In this document: piece by piece, positions 1 through 9,860 of the stretch
Position numbering within the stretch: position 1 is the stretch's first letter
Layout: each line of letters starts with the position of its first letter
Program-made: the position numbers and the translations under genes
The notes under the pieces: model-generated
The model's input: the letters and a program-made list of their open reading frames with translations, nothing else
Told to the model about the DNA's origin: nothing
Database searches by the model: none
Source of the DNA: an uncultured Clostridia bacterium
GTDB lineage: Bacteria > Bacillota > Clostridia > Christensenellales > CAG-917
DNA length: 34,145 nucleotides
Assembly (NCBI GenBank): GCA_947589635.1
Contig: CANQCC010000004.1
Location: 1 to 34,145, forward strand
Direction: 5' to 3'

Positions 1-73
1 GAGCGTACTTAAGCGTACGTGACTTGCAGCCCTGCGGGTTTTTCGCGAAGTAATTGGCGTTTACACGCGGTTT

Positions 74-1189
74 TTAGATGACTTTGCCTTTGACAACGAC
101 CATAGGATAAGACTCATACCCGCTCAGCGTGCGGCCGGACTGGATGATGACGTCCTTATCGGTGATGGTGTAGTCCAAAGAGGCGCCGTCCATGATGATG
201 GAGTCCTCCATAATGATGGAGTTACGGATGACGGCTCCTTTGCCGACCTTGACGGAGCGGAAGAGGATGGAATTTTCCACGGTGCCGTCGATGACGCAGC
301 CGTCGGCGATAATGGAGTTTTTGACGTTAGCGCCCTCTTTATACTTGGCGGGGACGCTGTCTTTGACCTTGGTGAGGATGGTGGAGTGTCTGTAGAAGAG
401 CGCTTCGCGGACTTCGGGATCGAGCAGCTCCATACTGCGCTTGAAGTAGGTGGGGATGCGGTCGATGACGGCGACGTAGTCCTTGACCTCATAGTTCATG
501 ATGTACAGCTCGTCGAGTTTCTTTTGCAGGATATCCTTCTCAAAGTCGTATGCGCCGTGGGCGTACGCGTTGTCGACGAGGGAAATGAGCAGATCCTTCT
601 TGATGAAGTAAATGTTGAGGTTGCAAAGCTGCTTGCCCGTATCGCTCGCGACGGGATAGCGCATGTCCGTTATGCGGTTATTTTTGTCGTGGCTGATGAT
701 GATCTTGCGGGGATTGGTGTCGTCGGTGTTGTAGGTGAGCACGGTGATATCCGCGCCCTTCGCGATGTGAAATTCCTCAACCGCCTCAAAGTCTATGTTG
801 AAGGCGATATTTGTGTTTGCGATGACGACATATTCCTCGCTGGCGTCCATCATGAAGCCGCGCAGGGTGTAAAGCGCCTCGATCTTGCCCTTGTAGACGT
901 CGTGCGCGCTGTTGAACACAAAGGGCGGGAAGACCGTGATGCCGCTGTTTTTGCGGTTGAGGTCCCAGTCGCGGCCCATGCGGATGTGGTCCATAAGGGA
1001 GTTATAGTTGTTTCTTGTGACGATGCCTATCGTGGTGATGTTGGCGTGCACAAGGTTGGAAAGCGCAAAATCTATAAGGCGATATCTGCCTCCGAAAGGC
1101 AGGGACGCCGTGGTGCGATGAATTGTGAGGTCATTGAGGTGATTTTCCGCGTCGGATGTGAACAGAACGCTCATAGTATGGTTTTTCAT
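74..1189 (-). CDS. glgD: Glucose-1-phosphate adenylyltransferase regulatory subunit GlgD
   Basis: 371-aa ORF; nucleotidyltransferase N-terminus (LPFGGRYRLIDFALSNLVHANITTIGIVTRNNYNSLMDHI) and left-handed beta-helix C-terminus; follows glgC on the same strand. Confidence 0.93.
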   Translation of the reverse strand: MKNHTMSVLFTSDAENHLNDLTIHRTTASLPFGGRYRLIDFALSNLVHANITTIGIVTRNNYNSLMDHIRMGRDWDLNRKNSGITVFPPFVFNSAHDVYKGKIEALYTLRGFMMDASEEYVVIANTNIAFNIDFEAVEEFHIAKGADITVLTYNTDDTNPRKIIISHDKNNRITDMRYPVASDTGKQLCNLNIYFIKKDLLISLVDNAYAHGAYDFEKDILQKKLDELYIMNYEVKDYVAVIDRIPTYFKRSMELLDPEVREALFYRHSTILTKVKDSVPAKYKEGANVKNSIIADGCVIDGTVENSILFRSVKVGKGAVIRNSIIMEDSIIMDGASLDYTITDKDVIIQSGRTLSGYESYPMVVVKGKVI

Positions 1190-1202
1190 ATTTCTACCTC
1201 CC

Positions 1203-2399
1203 TTAGCCGAGCATTTCGTTTGCGCCCACTATGGCGCCTTCCGGCAGTTGATATCCGGGGCCGATGACGCTTATCTTCCACTCGCCGGGGCGGCACTTTT
1301 CAAGCGTCTCGCCCACGACGGCGTTTTTGCCGACTACCGCGTCCCAGCCGACGATGCTGTATCTGACGTCCGCTCCGTCCTCGATGACGGCGCCGGGCAT
1401 GATTATGGACGCCTCGACGTACGCGCCCTCGCCTATCGTGACGGAGTGCGAGACTATGCTGTCGCGCACGGTGCCCTTAATCACGGTGCCTTCGGAGATG
1501 AAGCAGTTTGAGACCTTGCCCGTAGGCGTGATGAACTGAGGCGGCTCCGCATTGTTGCGCGCGTAGATCTTCCACTTGTCGTCGTCAAGATTGAGCTCGC
1601 TGCCGTAAAGGATGTCCATGTTCGCCTCCCACAGAGAGGATATCGTGCCGACGTCCTTCCAATAGCCGTCAAACTGATACGCAAACAGGCGCTGATTGTC
1701 CGCGAGCATTTTGGGGATTATGTTCTTGCCGAAGTCGTTTTCGGAATTCTTGTCCGCCTCGTCGTCCACGAGGTACTGACGCAGTTTCGCCCAAGTGAAG
1801 ATGTATATGCCCATAGACGCCTTGTTGCTGCGCGGGTTTTTAGGCTTCTCCTCAAATTCTTCGATCTGTTTTGTGCCCTTCTTGAGGTTGAGTATGCCAA
1901 AGCGGCTTGCCTCCTCGATGGGAACGTCCCTGACGGCGATGGTGCAGTCCGCGTTGTTCTTCTTGTGTTCGGCAAGCATGTCGCTATAGTCCATCTTGTA
2001 GATGTGGTCGCCGCTTAAAATAACGACGTAGTCGGGATCGTAGTTGTCGATGAAGTCTATGTTCTGATAGATCGCATTGGCTGTGCCCTTGTACCACTCG
2101 CCCGATTTGGCGCCCATGTACGGCGGAAGCACGTAGATGCCGCCGCTCAATCTGTCAAGGTCCCACGGCTGTCCGTTGCCGATGTATTGGTGCAGCTCGA
2201 AGGGTCTGTACTGCGTGAGCACGCCTATCGTATCAATGCCGCTGTTTATGCTGTTTGAAAGCGGAAAGTCAATGATGCGATACTTCGCGCCGAAAGGCAC
2301 CGCCGGCTTGGCGACGTTTGACGTGAGCACTCCGAGTCTTGTGCCCTGACCGCCCGCAAGCAGCATGGCAATGCACTCTTTCTTGGTATTTTTGCCCAT
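1203..2399 (-). CDS. glgC: Glucose-1-phosphate adenylyltransferase (ADP-glucose pyrophosphorylase) GlgC
   Basis: 398-aa ORF with [45 protein letters not shown] upstream; start overlaps the glgB stop (TAATG). Confidence 0.97.
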   Translation of the reverse strand: MGKNTKKECIAMLLAGGQGTRLGVLTSNVAKPAVPFGAKYRIIDFPLSNSINSGIDTIGVLTQYRPFELHQYIGNGQPWDLDRLSGGIYVLPPYMGAKSGEWYKGTANAIYQNIDFIDNYDPDYVVILSGDHIYKMDYSDMLAEHKKNNADCTIAVRDVPIEEASRFGILNLKKGTKQIEEFEEKPKNPRSNKASMGIYIFTWAKLRQYLVDDEADKNSENDFGKNIIPKMLADNQRLFAYQFDGYWKDVGTISSLWEANMDILYGSELNLDDDKWKIYARNNAEPPQFITPTGKVSNCFISEGTVIKGTVRDSIVSHSVTIGEGAYVEASIIMPGAVIEDGADVRYSIVGWDAVVGKNAVVGETLEKCRPGEWKISVIGPGYQLPEGAIVGANEMLG

Positions 2400-4291
2400 T
2401 AATTATCCTCCTTATATTCGGGTTTCAAAAACATAACGCTGTTTTTGGGTATGTTTACTTTGATGGAATACGGCTGCCCGTGCGCGGGTTTTGCCGTAGC
2501 TCGGAAGGCGGGACGACGCTCCTCCTCTCCGCCGTATTTCTTAAGCGCGGAGAACAGATCCGCCTTGTAAGTTACGCATTCGGGCACGCCCATGACGTAT
2601 TTGAGCCTCTCCACGGGCGAGAAGTTGACCACGCATATCACGTACTCCCCGTCGGCGGCGCGGCGCACGAAGGACAGGATGTTTTGCGTGTTGTCGTCCA
2701 CGACTATCCACTTGAAGCCCTCATAGCTTGAATCCATTTGCCAGAGCGCCTTGTTTTCAAGATAGAACGCGTTGAGGTCCTTGACAAACTTCTGGAAAGT
2801 GCGGTGGCGCGGATAGTCAAGCAAAAACCAATCGAGTTGTTGCGCATAATTCCACTCTATAAATTGCGCGAACTCGTTGCCCATAAAGCTGAGCTTCTTG
2901 CCGGGATGCCCCATCATGTATCCGTAAAACGCCTTAAGCCCCTCAAACTTCTGATCGTAGTCGCCGGGGACTTTGTTTATCATGCTGCACTTGCCGTGCA
3001 CCACCTCGTCGTGACTGAGCGGCAAAATGTAATTCTCGCTGAACGCGTAGGTTATCGAGAATGTCAGTTTGTTGTGGTTGTCCTTCCTGAAGAAGGGGTC
3101 GAGAGAAAGATAACTGAGGCTGTCGTTCATCCAGCCCATATTCCACTTGAAGTTGAATCCGAGCCCTCCGTCGTAGGCGGGTTTTGTTATCATGGGATAG
3201 GCGGTGGACTCCTCCGCGATCGTGACCGCGCCGTGATACTTGCTGAGTATCGCGGTGTTCATCTGCTTGAGGAAATCCTTCGCCTCAAGATTGTAGTTGC
3301 CGCCGTATTGATTGGGCACCCACTCGCCCTCTTTCCTGCCGTAGTCGAGATAGAGCATGCTTGCCACCGCGTCGCAGCGTATGCCGTCGATGTGATAGAC
3401 GTCAAACCAGAACATCGTCGCGGATATCAGATAAGACTTGACCTCGTTTTTGCCGAAGTCGTACACGCAAGTGCCCCACTCCTTGTGCTCGCCCTTGCGC
3501 GGGTCGGCGTACTCGTAAAGAGGCGTGCCGTCAAATTGGCGCAGGCCTTGCTCGTCGCGCGGAAAGTGCGCGAGCACCCAGTCGAGGATGACGCCTATGC
3601 CCGCCCTGTGGCAGCGATCGATAAACTCCATAAGATCCTTCGGCGTGCCATAGCGCGACGTGGGCGCAAACATGCCCGTCACCTGATAGCCCCAACTTCC
3701 GTCGAAGGGATGCTCCGTGAGAGGCATAAGCTCGATGTGCGTATAGCCCATCTTCTTGACGTAGGGGATAAGGTCGTCAGCAAGGTCCTTATAATTGAAG
3801 ACGTTGCCGTCGGGATAGCGCCTCCAGCTGCCGAGGTGCAGCTCGTAAATGTTCATAGGACTGCCGTAGGGGTTGTAATTTTCCCTGTCGGTCAGCCATT
3901 TTCTGTCCTTCCAGCGATAGCCGCTTAGGTCATAAAGCTTGGACGCGTTTGCGGGCGCGGTCTCGAAGTGCAGGCCGTAGGGATCGCACTTCAGCGTGGT
4001 GTTGCCCTTCTGGTCGGTGATGGCGTACTTATATACGTCGTATTGCTTGAGCCCGGGGATGAAGGTCATGTGGATGCCGTCGTCCGTCTTTTCCATGACG
4101 TTTCTTGTGGCGTCCCACCCGTTGAAGTCGCCGACTACCGCGACGGAGGCGGCGTTGGGCGCCCAGACGTTGAAGTACCAGCCGTCGGCGCCGTCCTCCA
4201 CGCCCTTGCGGGGAGAAAACATCTTGTACGCCTGATAGTTGGTGCCCTCATGAAACAGATATGTAGCGTAACTGTCTTTAACAAGATTCAT
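2399..4291 (-). CDS. glgB: 1,4-alpha-glucan branching enzyme GlgB
   Basis: GH13 protein with CBM48-like N-terminus ([22 protein letters not shown]), [16 protein letters not shown] and [13 protein letters not shown] motifs. Start trimmed from the ORF-track 4330 to the ATG at 4291 (MNLVKDSY), which has SD GAGGA. Confidence 0.96.
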   Translation of the reverse strand: MNLVKDSYATYLFHEGTNYQAYKMFSPRKGVEDGADGWYFNVWAPNAASVAVVGDFNGWDATRNVMEKTDDGIHMTFIPGLKQYDVYKYAITDQKGNTTLKCDPYGLHFETAPANASKLYDLSGYRWKDRKWLTDRENYNPYGSPMNIYELHLGSWRRYPDGNVFNYKDLADDLIPYVKKMGYTHIELMPLTEHPFDGSWGYQVTGMFAPTSRYGTPKDLMEFIDRCHRAGIGVILDWVLAHFPRDEQGLRQFDGTPLYEYADPRKGEHKEWGTCVYDFGKNEVKSYLISATMFWFDVYHIDGIRCDAVASMLYLDYGRKEGEWVPNQYGGNYNLEAKDFLKQMNTAILSKYHGAVTIAEESTAYPMITKPAYDGGLGFNFKWNMGWMNDSLSYLSLDPFFRKDNHNKLTFSITYAFSENYILPLSHDEVVHGKCSMINKVPGDYDQKFEGLKAFYGYMMGHPGKKLSFMGNEFAQFIEWNYAQQLDWFLLDYPRHRTFQKFVKDLNAFYLENKALWQMDSSYEGFKWIVVDDNTQNILSFVRRAADGEYVICVVNFSPVERLKYVMGVPECVTYKADLFSALKKYGGEEERRPAFRATAKPAHGQPYSIKVNIPKNSVMFLKPEYKEDN

Positions 4292-4302
4292 AAAATCCTC
4301 TC

Positions 4303-4336
4303 GCGCGCAAGCGACCCTTTGCGAGCGCACGCGCGC
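4303..4336 (-). promoter_or_regulatory. GC-rich leader hairpin directly upstream of the glgB SD
   Basis: Minus strand GCGCGCGTGCG-CTCGCAAAGGGT-CGCTTGCGCGC followed immediately by GAGAGGATTTTATG. Confidence 0.55.
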
Positions 4337-4346
4337 AAAATCATCA

Positions 4347-4383
4347 TTTGATATATTTTATCAAACTCTCGCAAAACTTACAA
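4347..4383 (-). promoter_or_regulatory. glgBCD promoter with an inverted repeat over the -10
   Basis: Minus strand TTGTAA-N17-TAAAAT; TTTGATA-AAATA-TATCAAA (4347-4365) overlaps the -10. Confidence 0.6.
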
Positions 4384-4471
4384 CAGTATGAGCAACATTT
4401 TTGCATTTTTGTTAAATTTGCACAAAACATTTTTGCAGAAAATGAAAATTTTTAAGAAAATGTCACAAATT

Positions 4472-4497
4472 TGCAAAAATTCGTTGAGTCGTCAACG
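4472..4497 (-). terminator. Putative terminator of the response regulator-kinase operon
   Basis: Minus strand CGTTGA-CGAC-TCAACG followed by AATTTTTG, downstream of the kinase stop at 4524. Confidence 0.55.
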
Positions 4498-4523
4498 GAT
4501 TTTCGTTCAATGCGCAAACATCG

Positions 4524-6242
4524 TCATTCTGCCGCGCGAGGCAGCAAAACCTCGAATATCGTATTGAACCCGTCCTGCGCGGGAAGCAGCGATATGCGCC
4601 CGCCGTGCGCCTCGATTATCTTCTTGCAAAGCGCAAGCCCAAGCCCCGTTCCCTGCTTGTTGCGGGATTTTTCCGCGACGACAAAGGGCTCGAAAATATC
4701 CGCGCGCGCCTCTTCGGGGATGCCGCCGCCGTTGTCTTCAAACAGCACGCGCACGCCGTTTTCGTCCTCGCGCGCCAATACCTTAAGCAGGCTCCCCTTC
4801 GGCGTATATTTGAAGAAATTGCCGACGATATTGTCCATGACTCTGATAAATTGCTCCTTGTCGAGCACGGCGTCTATGCGCTCCGGCACGTCGAGGTCGA
4901 GGTCATAGCCGTTTATCTCAAACTCGCCGTAGCGCGCGGCAAAATATGTGCGCAGGGTCTCGGCGACGTCCGTCTGCTGCGCGTTTAAGCGGAAGTCGGG
5001 ATGGTCAAGTTTGCTGTACTCATAAAACTCGTTGATAAGCTCGCCCATATGCTCCGCCTTGGATATTATCAGATTGAGGTATTTGGGTTTATCCTCCTCG
5101 CGGACAAGCCCGTCTCTCATCGCCTTTGAAAAGCCTTCTATCACGGTGATAGGGGTCTTCAGATCGTGCGAAAGTCCCGCTAGCATGCGTTGTCTGTCCT
5201 GTTCCAGCGCGTTTCGCTGCTCCTCGGTGGCGTTCAGCAGGGAGACCATCTCGTTAAAAGTGCCGATAAGCTGTTCGAAATCCTTGGAGCCCATGTACTC
5301 TATGCGCCCGCGGTAGCCGCTTTTGGCAAACTTGTCCATCGCGGAGTTGAGCGCCTGTATGGGGCGTTGAACGTGTTTGTTGATGTATCTGATGTAAAAA
5401 CCTATCGCGGTGATGAAAAGCGCGACTACGCCGACGATCATAATCGCCATAAACAGCCAGGGCGGAGTCGCCTCGCCGTCGTTGACGTCTAGGTATATCG
5501 CGTAGCACTTCCTGCCGTCCTTGCTTTCGAAATAGTATTTTTTCACGACCTCGCCGCGGTGGACGGGGTTGTAGACAAGCAGGTCGAATTCCCGCTGAGT
5601 AAATTCCGTCTTCCCCGCAAATTCCGGCATGGTGTTGCTAAGTACTTTCAGGTCGGAGCTTAAAAGCAGGTATTCGTCCGCGCTTTCGGAGCCGTTTTGA
5701 TAACTTTTTGAAATGAAGTAGTTGAAATCGCCTTCGGGGGTCTTGAAGTTGGTCGCGCGTATCTCCCCTCCGTTTGCGGGTTGGACGCAATTGATCTCGC
5801 CGAGGGTGTATTCGCGCGAGCCGCCCGAGCCGTATATCTTTTCCGCGGTCTCCGCGTCCACGACGTCAAGCCAGCCGCCGTTTCCGAGTATGACCTCCAG
5901 GGGGACGGAGGGCGAAGACGGATTGTTTTTAAGTTCCGTCTCGTAATCCGCTATGCTCTGCACGCTGACGTTGATGCGCTTGTTGGAGTTTGCCCAAAGC
6001 GCGGCGAGCACTATCAGCGCGGTCGCCGCCACCGTGATAAGCGTAAAAGTGGTAAAACTTCTGACCAGCAGCGCGAGGAAGCTGCGGTTGTCAAAATGGA
6101 CGATGTCCGAAAACTTCTTCTGCTGTCTTCTCGCCCTCCTCGAGGGACGGGATGGGGCTTCGTTTTGGGAATCGTCCTTGCCCGAGACTTCGCCCGCAGA
6201 GGCGGCCTCGTCATTCAACCGTGATTCTTCGTTTTCTGCCAT
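4524..6242 (-). CDS. Sensor histidine kinase (two TM segments, HAMP, HisKA, HATPase)
   Basis: H-box MLAGLSHDLKTPITVIEGFSKAM, N-box DNIVGNFFKYTP, G-boxes FEDNGGGIPEEA and GTGLGLALCKKIIEAHGG. Confidence 0.95.
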   Translation of the reverse strand: MAENEESRLNDEAASAGEVSGKDDSQNEAPSRPSRRARRQQKKFSDIVHFDNRSFLALLVRSFTTFTLITVAATALIVLAALWANSNKRINVSVQSIADYETELKNNPSSPSVPLEVILGNGGWLDVVDAETAEKIYGSGGSREYTLGEINCVQPANGGEIRATNFKTPEGDFNYFISKSYQNGSESADEYLLLSSDLKVLSNTMPEFAGKTEFTQREFDLLVYNPVHRGEVVKKYYFESKDGRKCYAIYLDVNDGEATPPWLFMAIMIVGVVALFITAIGFYIRYINKHVQRPIQALNSAMDKFAKSGYRGRIEYMGSKDFEQLIGTFNEMVSLLNATEEQRNALEQDRQRMLAGLSHDLKTPITVIEGFSKAMRDGLVREEDKPKYLNLIISKAEHMGELINEFYEYSKLDHPDFRLNAQQTDVAETLRTYFAARYGEFEINGYDLDLDVPERIDAVLDKEQFIRVMDNIVGNFFKYTPKGSLLKVLAREDENGVRVLFEDNGGGIPEEARADIFEPFVVAEKSRNKQGTGLGLALCKKIIEAHGGRISLLPAQDGFNTIFEVLLPRAAE

Positions 6243-6269
6243 CAGATACCGTAAAAAGTCGCGCCGCCG

Positions 6270-6956
6270 TCAGTCTATCCTGTAGCCTATCCCGCGCACC
6301 GTCTTTATGTATTTGGGATTTTTGGGATCGTCCTCAAGTTTGTCGCGCAGGTTGGAGATGTGCACCATGACCGTGTTGTCGTCGGAGGAATAATATTCGC
6401 CGTTGACCTCCTCGTACAGCTGCATGCGAGTGAACACTTTGCCGGGGGTCTCCAAAAGCAGCGCGAGCAGTTTGTATTCCGTCGCGGTGAGCGAAATGGG
6501 AACTCCGCGCTTTTCAACCGTCAGTTGGCGCGTGTCGAGAGTAAGCTCCCCGTGCACGATCTTGCCGTCGTCGGAAGTGCCCGCGCCAAGATGATAAAAC
6601 CTCCTGAGCAGCGCGCTTACCCTCGCCGTCATCTCGAGAGGGCTGAACGGCTTGACCATATAGTCGTCCGCGCCTATGTTGAGGCCGAGCACCTTGTCGC
6701 TGTCCATGTGCGCCGCGGACAAAATGAGTATGGGGATGTTGCTTGTCTCGCGTATGCGGGCGATAAGCTCGTATCCGTTCATGCGCGGCATCATTATGTC
6801 GACTATGGCAAGGTCGACCTTTTCGCGCGAAAAGACGTCGAGCGCCTCCACGCCGTCCCGAGCGCGCAGCGTGGTGTGCCCCGCGTTTTCAAGATACAGT
6901 TTCAGCAATCCGACTATATCTTCGTCGTCTTCGGCAATCAGTATGTTAAAACCCAT
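6270..6956 (-). CDS. OmpR/PhoB-family response regulator
   Basis: Receiver domain (ILIAEDDEDIVGLLKLYLENAG, DLAIVDIMMPRMNGYELI, KPFSPLEM) plus winged helix (LTATEYKLLALLLETPGKVFTR, YIKTVRGIGYRID); SD AAGGAG. Confidence 0.97.
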   Translation of the reverse strand: MGFNILIAEDDEDIVGLLKLYLENAGHTTLRARDGVEALDVFSREKVDLAIVDIMMPRMNGYELIARIRETSNIPILILSAAHMDSDKVLGLNIGADDYMVKPFSPLEMTARVSALLRRFYHLGAGTSDDGKIVHGELTLDTRQLTVEKRGVPISLTATEYKLLALLLETPGKVFTRMQLYEEVNGEYYSSDDNTVMVHISNLRDKLEDDPKNPKYIKTVRGIGYRID

Positions 6957-7043
6957 AAGATATTCTCCTTAGTCCCGATTATATCATATATATCGCCATC
7001 CTGCAAACGTCAACTTGAAACTTTGCCTATTTTTTGCGAGATG

Positions 7044-7072
7044 TTGAAAGTTTTCGCGTGAAATGTTAAAAT
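7044..7072 (+). promoter_or_regulatory. ispE promoter, predicted leaderless
   Basis: TTGAAA (7044-7049)-N17-TAAAAT (7067-7072); 6 nt to ATG at 7079; no SD. Confidence 0.6.
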
Positions 7073-7078
7073 ATCAGC

Positions 7079-7858
7079 ATGCAAAAGGATGACTTCGGCG
7101 CAAAATTCGCGGCAAGCGCGCCCGCAAAATTCAACCTCTCTCTCGCGATAGTCGGAAAGAGAGGGGATATGCACGACCTCGATATGATTACCTGCCCTCT
7201 TGAAAAGATGACGGACGAGGCGCTGTTTTGCCCTTGCCCCGAAAACACGATAGAGATAATCTCCGCCTTCGACGGCTTCGACGAGGCGAGATTTTTATCC
7301 TTCTTCGCGCCAAAATACGCCGCCATCCTCTCCCGCTTCGGCGAGACGGGCAAAATCAGCCTCAGCATGGGCGTCCCCCTCGGCGCAGGGCTTGGCGGAT
7401 CGAGCGCGGGAATGGTCGCAACAATCAAGGCGATACAAAAATTCAGGCGTTCTAAAGGCATAGATGACGATATTGACGACGGGTTTTTGCTCTCTCTCGG
7501 CAGCGACGTCCCCGCGATGTATATGGGCGGAATGTTGCGCGTGCAAGGCGTGGGCGACAAACTTACGAGGATAGACGGCGAGGTCCCCTCCGTCGAGGTC
7601 TTCATCGCGGAAGGCGGCTCTTCCTCCGCGGATTGTTACAGGCTGTACGATAAAATGCTTGCGGCAGGCGATATCCCCTCTCCCCCTCCGCCTCCCGAGA
7701 CTTTGAAAGAGGCCCTAAAGCAGCTGAGAAACGACCTCTCTCTGCCCGCCGAGGCCCTCAATCCCAATATCCGCGCCCTTCGCGAGCGCCTGATGTCCGA
7801 GGGCAAACGCCCCGTCATGAGCGGCAGCGGCAGCGCGCTTGTAGTGATACGCGACTGA
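7079..7858 (+). CDS. ispE: 4-(cytidine 5'-diphospho)-2-C-methyl-D-erythritol kinase (GHMP kinase)
   Basis: 259 aa; APAKFNLSLAIVGKR N-terminus, PLGAGLGGSSAGMVATIKAI glycine-rich motif, MSGSGSALVVI C-terminal motif. Confidence 0.8.
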   Translation: MQKDDFGAKFAASAPAKFNLSLAIVGKRGDMHDLDMITCPLEKMTDEALFCPCPENTIEIISAFDGFDEARFLSFFAPKYAAILSRFGETGKISLSMGVPLGAGLGGSSAGMVATIKAIQKFRRSKGIDDDIDDGFLLSLGSDVPAMYMGGMLRVQGVGDKLTRIDGEVPSVEVFIAEGGSSSADCYRLYDKMLAAGDIPSPPPPPETLKEALKQLRNDLSLPAEALNPNIRALRERLMSEGKRPVMSGSGSALVVIRD

Positions 7859-7982
7859 ATACGCAAAAAGCCGAAAATCATATAAAAAATCGCATATAAA
7901 ATAATGCGTCCCGGGCCTTTTATCGCGTATAGATATTCTGAAAGCCTTTGTTTATCTTTTGAAGCCGCAAAATAAGTCCATT

Positions 7983-8015
7983 AAAAAACGACCTGCAAAT
8001 CGCAAGCCGTTTTTG
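7983..8015. terminator. Bidirectional terminator between convergent ispE and mscS
   Basis: AAAAAACG...CGTTTTTG with a partly paired interior. Confidence 0.6.
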
Positions 8016-8035
8016 TTTATATTTTGCGCTATGCG

Positions 8036-9151
8036 TCACTTTCCCTCGAATCTTTCGGGCTGATTGAGGACGATCTGCGGGAAGGGGATGGAGATGTTGT
8101 TCTCGTCGAAGAGGATCTTGAACTCCCTGTTCATAGCGCGCTGGATGTCATACACATAATCCTCCTTGCAGGTCGCGACAAAGAACAGTTCCACGCCCGA
8201 CGCGCCCAGCGAGTTTATGCCCTTGTAGACTATGTCGCCCTTTATCTCGTAGGGGATGCGCGCCTTTATGGCGGCGAGGTTGTCGTTTATCACCTTTTCG
8301 ACGCGCGGGATGGATTCGCGATAATCTATGCTGATATAGCACTTCGCAAGAGAGTCCGCCTTTGTCTGATTGACGAGCGTGGTTATCTGCGAGTTGTTTA
8401 TGATGTTGACGTTGCCGCCCGCGTCTATTATCTTTGTGGTGCGGATGCCTATCTCCTGCACAGTGCCGCGCCAGTCGTTGACGATGACTATGTCGCCCAC
8501 TTCGAAGGAGCCCTCAAACACAAGGAATATGCCCGCGACGATATCGGCTACCAAACTCTGCGCGCCGAGGCCTATGACCAACGTGACAATCCCCGCGCTT
8601 GCGACGAGCGCCGCCGTATTGACCCCGAACGCCCCAAGCACTATCAGCACGGATGCGATCGCCACCACCCACTTGATGAAGCTTTCCATAAGTTTGGCGA
8701 TGGTTATGCCGCGCGGCGTGTGCGCAAACCCAAGCCTCATGATGAAGCGCAGTATCAGAGACACTATGGCGGCTATAGTGACGACGCGAATGCTCCTTAT
8801 GATGGCGGGGATCCAGCTTGAATAGACCGTGTTGATAAAGGAGTTGCCCGTCACGTCCTTGTCGAAGACGGAGCCCTCCGTGATCACGGTGCCGTCCTCA
8901 AGCACGGTCTCTTTGCCGAAGATCTGCGTCGCAAAGACCATGGACAGCACTGTCACCGCTATGCCGATGACAAGCAGGATAAGCCCCACTATCGTGGACT
9001 TTTTGATTTTCTTCTTTGCGGGAGCCGCCTCGTTTGAGACCTCGCCCGCCTCGATCTGATTTTCGCCCGTATTGGGAACGACTTCGCTCGTCTCGCTTAC
9101 GCTTTCGACGTCTTCGGGAGCGCCTGTCCCCTGTTTGATTTCCTCGCTCAT
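8036..9151 (-). CDS. MscS-family mechanosensitive ion channel
   Basis: 371 aa; LVASAGIVTLVIGLGAQSLVADIVAGIFLVFEGSFEVGDIVIVNDWRGTVQEIGIRTTKI matches the MscS TM3/beta domain; acidic N-terminal extension. Confidence 0.93.
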   Translation of the reverse strand: MSEEIKQGTGAPEDVESVSETSEVVPNTGENQIEAGEVSNEAAPAKKKIKKSTIVGLILLVIGIAVTVLSMVFATQIFGKETVLEDGTVITEGSVFDKDVTGNSFINTVYSSWIPAIIRSIRVVTIAAIVSLILRFIMRLGFAHTPRGITIAKLMESFIKWVVAIASVLIVLGAFGVNTAALVASAGIVTLVIGLGAQSLVADIVAGIFLVFEGSFEVGDIVIVNDWRGTVQEIGIRTTKIIDAGGNVNIINNSQITTLVNQTKADSLAKCYISIDYRESIPRVEKVINDNLAAIKARIPYEIKGDIVYKGINSLGASGVELFFVATCKEDYVYDIQRAMNREFKILFDENNISIPFPQIVLNQPERFEGK

Positions 9152-9182
9152 ATATGCTCCTCGGCTCGCCGTTGCGCGAGCT

Positions 9183-9320
9183 CATATTGATTTTGATTTG
9201 TTTTCCCGCCCGATGGCGGATTTTATTTGCTGTATCCCGCCTCAAGACGGAATTTTTTTGCTTTATCTCGCCCGAAAGCGGAGGTTCGCTTGCCCTGACC
9301 CGCTCGAGGACGAAAGCGCG
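9183..9320. repeat. Degenerate ~31-bp tandem repeat, about 4 units
   Basis: CCCGCC-type anchors at 9205, 9236, 9267 and 9299 (spacing 31, 31, 32); unit roughly TTTTATTTGCTNTATCCCGCCCGANNGCGGA. Confidence 0.7.
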
Positions 9321-9329
9321 GCAAAGCGC

Positions 9330-9860
9330 CTATTGATCGAGAGGCTTTGTGCGCAAAGTCTTCGAGGCGACTATCGTCTCGCCAAAACCCTGCTTCATAA
9401 ACACTTCAAGCGTGTACTTCTTCCCCGCGGAAAGCCCCGCGAACTTCCCCTCGTTTGTGCCCGGGACAAGTTTTTTCTCCTGTTTGGAGCTGCCGCCGAC
9501 CACTCTCACGCTCAGCGCCTCCTCCCCCGCGGGCACGCTTATGTTGTAGGCGATCTCGTTGAGGGCGACAATCGTGGAGACTATCTTCGCGCCGGGCACG
9601 TCCGTAGTCGTCGTCCCAAGCGCGCCGCCGCCAAACAGCAATATCGCGGCAAGCGAAGCGGCAAACACCGCGATGAGAGCCCTGCCCACCGAGTGCGTGT
9701 TGCCGTAGTTGTCGGGATCGGCATGATACTCCTTGGGCGTGGGATTGCCCGCGAAGTCGTTTTTGGTCGCCGCGCCGTTTTTTGTGACTCCGCCAAAGGA
9801 ATCATAATTTTTTAAGGGAGAATCGTTTCTCATTTGCCCTCTGCGCCCGTGCGCGCCCAT
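9330..9860 (-). CDS. Single-pass membrane protein with a fibronectin type III-like extracellular domain
   Basis: One TM (ALIAVFAASLAAILLFGGGAL) then a beta-rich domain (NEIAYNISVPAGEEALSVRVVGG...GLSAGKKYTLEVFMKQGFGETIVASKTLRTK). ORF-track start 9899 is a TTG; ATG at 9860 follows GGGGAG; ATG at 9833 is also possible. Confidence 0.65.
   Translation of the reverse strand: MGAHGRRGQMRNDSPLKNYDSFGGVTKNGAATKNDFAGNPTPKEYHADPDNYGNTHSVGRALIAVFAASLAAILLFGGGALGTTTTDVPGAKIVSTIVALNEIAYNISVPAGEEALSVRVVGGSSKQEKKLVPGTNEGKFAGLSAGKKYTLEVFMKQGFGETIVASKTLRTKPLDQ

Noticed and set aside
386-1267. Plus-strand 293-aa ORF opposite glgD, and similar long antisense ORFs (2738-3928, 12119-13669, 21537-22670, 22986-24326, 25538-26659, 10746-11735, 27872-28513)
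   Set aside because: They mirror strongly supported genes, have biased R/H/V/A-rich composition without recognisable domains, and fit shadow ORFs from codon bias in a GC-rich genome.
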